The notes under the pieces were generated by a model that saw only the letters and a program-made list of their open reading frames with translations, was not told the DNA's origin and searched no databases. A program made the translations under genes and the position numbers. Below, piece after piece: positions 8,083 through 11,320 of a DNA stretch of 11,320 nucleotides (the first letter of the stretch is position 1; each line of letters begins with the position of its first letter). The stretch lies in NCBI GenBank assembly GCA_010015675.1, contig ML976996.1, positions 1 through 11,320 on the forward strand. The letters are read 5' to 3'. The DNA comes from Byssothecium circinans. Taxonomy: Eukaryota > Ascomycota > Dothideomycetes > Pleosporales > Massarinaceae.

Positions 8083-8591
8083 GATTGTCTCGACGACGAT
8101 ATCCGCATCGTCCACTCCCCGCATCAACTCCAACGACACCTTCGCGTCTGGCATAGTTACCGCAACAGGTCTGTACGGATCCAGAATCTTGACTAGGTTA
8201 ATGGCCGCTCCCGTATCATTATCATTTCCCTCGTCCTTCACGCCATGGTCCACATCCGTCCCCCAACCCAAGTTATACCCTAACAACCCGCCATACCCCT
8301 TAAACCTCTCCATTACACCCATCAATTCCTCCCCGTCCCTGCAAAAACATACCAGATCTAGGACAACATACACTGCCACACCTTCCGCCAAACGCATCAA
8401 CTTCTCCAGCACCTTGAGGTCCTCGTCCAAAAACGGGCATCGAAGTATGGGTTGAATAACATTAAACCTCCTAGCCTTAAACAACGTATTCAAAGTCTGC
8501 CCCGCGCTGTCTTCGACAAGGATGGAAAATAGCCACTCCCAATCGACCGGCCATCCAACAGGCAGGAAGGGCGTCCATTCGTTCGTGGTGA

Positions 8592-8598
8592 GGGGGGG
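8592..8598 (-). other. Frameshift at a seven-C homopolymer
   Basis: Upstream of this run the protein-like frame reads NLYHGIQIRPP; downstream the protein-like frame, offset by one, reads TNEWTPFLPVGWPVDWEW. Adding one C to the run joins them as IRPPLTTNEWTPFLPVG. The upstream frame ends at 8490 and the downstream frame has a TAA just before the run, so the switch must be within about 8490-8622. Confidence 0.65.
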
Positions 8599-9254
8599 CG
8601 GATTTGGATTCCGTGGTAGAGGTTATCGATGCGTGTTTGTGTTTGTGATTGATATTTTCGCGACGATCGATGCCTTTTCACGGCATCTGAATCTCTGTCT
8701 TCGCTCTCTCCGTTGCCTTCTCGCTCTCGTCTTCCTTCTCCTTCCCTTGTGCTTCCCACTACAGACAAGGCCGTTGTCCCATTTGACGGCACATCCGGAT
8801 CCTCCAACAAAACCACCTCAACAGTCACATAAAACGTCTGCACCGCATCCGGACTAATCCCAACTAGACTCAACAACCCCGTCTTTCTCCTTCCTTCCCC
8901 ATTCCCATCCCCTCCGCCAACCCAAAGCACACTTCCAAGCTCAAACTCCACCTCTTGATCAGATTTATCAATAGCAACCCACGTCCATGCCCTAACCTCA
9001 TTCCCCGACCTCGCATCCGCAATCCGCACCTTCAACCTCGTAAACGGTATCTTAACGCTGGGACTAAGTTCCGGATCGAAAGTTTCGTTCTTGAAGGGCG
9101 TGCCAGAAGCAGGGTCGGGGGAGACGAGGGTGGAGAGGAGGAGAGAGGCGGCGGAGTCGCTGGGGAGGTAGTACGAGTAACGGGGAAGAGCGGTGAACGA
9201 CAGATATAGCGGTTCAGCTGGCAGTGTTGTTCTGTTTGGCTTATATAGCGGAGT

Positions 9255-9392
9255 CTGCGAGGGTTAGTGGTGTAGGAGAAGGGGATTAATAGATTGGCTG
9301 AGGAAGTATGTGTTTGCTTTCTCTTTCGATAGAGTAGAAAGAAGAAGAAAAGACGATAGGACAAGAAGAACGAGACATCAAGCTCAACTCAC
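9255..9392 (-). other. Spliceosomal intron in the glycoside-hydrolase-like gene
   Basis: On the minus strand GTGAGT begins at 9392, a CTAAC branch element sits at 9263-9267, and CGCAG ends at 9255. Removal joins codons in phase 0 and removes the stop codons at the intron's edges. At 138 bases it is longish for a fungal intron but acceptable. Confidence 0.6.
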
Positions 9393-9659
9393 AGCATCCC
9401 CCAGTACCGCCCTACCCCCCAAAACCACCCACAAAACTCTCCACAGCAAACATCCCGCCCGAACCATCATACCAATCCAGTCTGATGCGTAATCGTTCCA
9501 GTCCGCAATCCGCTGATCCCAAAACTGCAAACAACTAAGGTTGCGACTTGACTCACTTACTTCACGATCGACCGATTCCCCAGCCTCAAGAAACAATAAA
9601 AAAGCAATGAAGCAAGCTGCAAGCCAGCCCGCCAGCCCGCCAGTTCTACTTAAACCCAT

Positions 9660-10983
9660 CCATTCTATACCAATAACTGACTGCGCTGGCCCGGTACCGC
9701 GTGTGTGGTGGAACGCCAACGACTATGACGCCATCTCGCAAACGACTAAAACCAATAAAGCAAGGGTCGCTGCACAGGTACAATCTTGGAGAATAAATTG
9801 CAACACTGCTAGGAACACGGGACTCTAGTGCGGACCGTCATCATGATCCAAACTAATGTCTTGATGGGGGAAAATTTGATCTAAAGTCAATCTAGCGACT
9901 TTTAGCAGCAATTTCAACCACAACAGTAGAACCTTGCTTATAAGCCCCCAAGTAGGCTTTATCAAGCCAACTTCTGATATCGATATGCTCTGTTCTGGTC
10001 CGGGTCAGGTTTCAAAGCAATGCCTTCCGATTGCACGGTGGGGTATCGGATGGAAGATGAATAGAGCCGTCGCGTCTTTCTAACAGTGAAGCGAGAAAAT
10101 TGCCGCTCGAGGAGTCGTGATAGTGTGACGTTAGTTGAAGGCGACCTTCAGATGCCGTTTCTGTGCCCCACCAGCGGCGTTCATCCACGCACGGGCCAGC
10201 AGAACAAGCTAAGATGCCGTGCATCGTGTCTCGGAACGATCTGCAGCTTCACCGATGAAAGAGGTCTGAAGTATCGCAACAGCGGAGATCATCGCAGCAT
10301 CACAACATTAGCTCCGCCGACCCGTAGTAACGCAAATCCATTATCCTTCCCCGCCAGGATAAACGCACCGAGAGATTAATCCTTGGGGTCAGAGAAGAAT
10401 GGTCTCTGGGTGCTGTGCGAGAATGTTGGCACAATACCGTCTAAGATGCAGACACGAAGTGCGTAATGTATAAAGGAGGTCGTGACTTGGACCTTAGGGC
10501 TGAATTCGACGCGGTGAAGAGGGTGCAAGCTGCGGCTTTTGATACTTCTTCTCAGAACTGAGCTATCACTTTGGTTGAGTGGCTGGTATTGATTTGCTAT
10601 CACCGACACAGCACGGAGCACAATCCTGTGTATTCTGTTTTCGGCTTGGGTCACCTTGCTACATCGGCTCGTAAGCCTAGCGTGGCGGGGTTTGATACTG
10701 TAGGGTGGCACGGTCACGTAGCTTTAGCACGAGCAATTCTCATCTGACAAAGGAACATCAGCACATCCCTTACCTCTCACTTAGTAATCTTAATCGACAG
10801 AAATGCGCGAAGTGACTAAGCGCATCTACATCTACCAAGAATGTGGCAGGCAAGCAGGGCCACGAAACAAAAACCAACTAGTTGGGTTCTAGTCGCAAGC
10901 CTAACTGCAGCAAGCCTTAGAGGTAAGAACACAAGTTCTTTAGCAAATTGATTTTGTGATGACGCCCGCAGATTCGATCACGG
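9660..10983. other. Long stretch without a supported gene
   Basis: Frames of 70-115 codons exist on both strands (10012-10224 minus, 10086-10379 plus, 10376-10717 minus), but the last two start with GTG and none has a recognisable domain, clear splice signals or marked codon bias. I see no tRNA-like box pair, repeat or hairpin of note. This may include the promoter of the minus-strand gene starting at 9659. Confidence 0.4.
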
Positions 10984-11297
10984 ATGGATTTCAACGTCTT
11001 TTTCATCGCTATTGTGCCTCTTTATGCCGTCAGTGGTCACACTGTGCTAGATGGAATTTGCTCCTTAAAACTCCTTCTCATCCACCGCAATGGTTGGATT
11101 TCATTATTGCTTTATATCTCACAAATAATGTATTAAGGAAGGGAAGAAAATGCTTAGAAGTATTCGATTGTGCGTACTGCAATACTTCTAGTTTTAAAGA
11201 TATCACTGCTTCCATGAGGGGCGAGTCTTACCCTAATCAGGAAATTAATGCTTGGGCAGATAACGTGTCCGTGCGCGTAACGCCCGGATTCGCGTAA
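10984..11297 (+). CDS. Possible small secreted protein, two exons (tentative)
   Basis: The ATG at 10984 opens MDFNVFFIAIVPLYAVSG, a good signal-peptide shape, in a frame that stops at 11136. A second frame ending at the TAA at 11295-11297 carries DCAYCNTSSFKDITASMRGE and a well-formed C-terminus. A 65-base intron from 11093 to 11157 (GTTGGA donor, CTCAC at 11118-11122, TTAG acceptor) would join them in phase, giving 82 residues with three cysteines. The donor is poor and the branch site is far from the acceptor, so the model is weak. The alternative is a 112-residue single-exon ORF from the ATG at 10959 without a signal peptide. No family is recognised. Confidence 0.25.
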
Positions 11298-11320
11298 CGA
11301 GCCACCCTCATCAAAATGAC

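Larger units (their letters stand above)
7351..9659 (-). pseudogene. Disrupted secreted glycoside-hydrolase-superfamily-like protein
   Basis: The gene starts at the ATG at 9659 with a signal peptide (MGLSRTGG, then a hydrophobic core to about residue 25). Exon 1 ends at 9393, a 138-base intron follows, and exon 2 runs from 9254 to the TAG at 7351-7353; a repaired product would be about 723 residues. N-glycosylation sequons (NRT, NET, NGT, NYT, NTS) fit a secreted protein. The order of segments recalls large fungal hypothetical proteins usually labelled glycoside hydrolase superfamily: an N-terminal beta-rich region with LPAEPLYLSF and LLSLVGISPDAVQTF, then a barrel-like region with WTPFLPVGW, LDPYRPV, ADIVVE, and near the end F-x-L-x-SLLRLTHG. 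This assignment is from memory of the family and is moderate at best; the DEP-type acid motif I would expect after LLGY is not visible. Lesions are a one-base loss in a C7 run (8592-8598), a TAG at codon 481 (8080-8082), and a probable pair of compensating indels in exon 1 (9471-9415). It is probably a pseudogene, although homopolymer sequencing errors could account for part. Confidence 0.6.

Noticed and set aside
9541..9576. GTAAGT...TTTGCAG as a second intron in exon 1 of the minus-strand gene
   Set aside because: At about 36 bases it is below usual fungal intron size, has no clear branch site, and the frame is open through it.
9541..9828. Plus-strand 95-codon frame
   Set aside because: It overlaps exon 1 and the signal-peptide region of the minus-strand gene and has low-complexity alanine/serine/proline content.
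10376..10717. Minus-strand 113-codon frame
   Set aside because: It has a GTG start only, no recognised domain and no codon bias. Kept as intergenic.

Overview
The window looks like filamentous ascomycete (Pezizomycotina) nuclear DNA. Three things support this: short introns with GTRNGN donors, CTRAC branch sites and YAG acceptors; an AT-rich block with the dinucleotide pattern of repeat-induced point mutation (RIP); and recognisable fungal protein types. I would guess Dothideomycetes, but the sequence alone does not prove a lineage.

Layout. About 130-2600 is a TA-rich, CpA/TpG-poor block that reads as a RIP-degraded repeat. A minus-strand gene begins at 3263 in normal-composition DNA and runs into this block. 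It carries in-frame TGA and TAG codons that C-to-T change would explain. Facing away from it, a plus-strand gene at 3731-4560 has one clear 50-base intron and one in-frame TGA; I do not recognise its product. A short proline/histidine-rich ORF with a well-biased C-terminal half lies at 5045-5401.

The best-supported gene is intact: 6062-6637 encodes a divergent Dim1 / U5 snRNP 15-kDa thioredoxin-fold protein. Its usual C-terminal tail is replaced by seven tandem EPAVEE-type hexapeptides encoded by an 18-base repeat. Downstream, about four units of a diverged 140-base tandem repeat (6818 to about 7377) fill the space between this gene and a convergent minus-strand gene, and the last unit overlaps that gene's 3' end.

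The minus-strand gene (9659 to 7351) has a signal peptide, one 138-base intron and about 723 codons. It resembles large secreted fungal proteins usually labelled glycoside hydrolase superfamily. It is broken by a one-base frameshift in a C7 run and by a TAG where a Tyr-Pro is expected, and exon 1 probably carries a compensating pair of small indels. The right-hand 1.6 kb has no convincing gene except a weak candidate for a small secreted protein at 10984-11297.

Overall this looks like an accessory or repeat-flanking neighbourhood in which most genes are decaying, with an unusual, apparently intact splicing-factor paralogue in the middle. No operon-like functional unit is evident.
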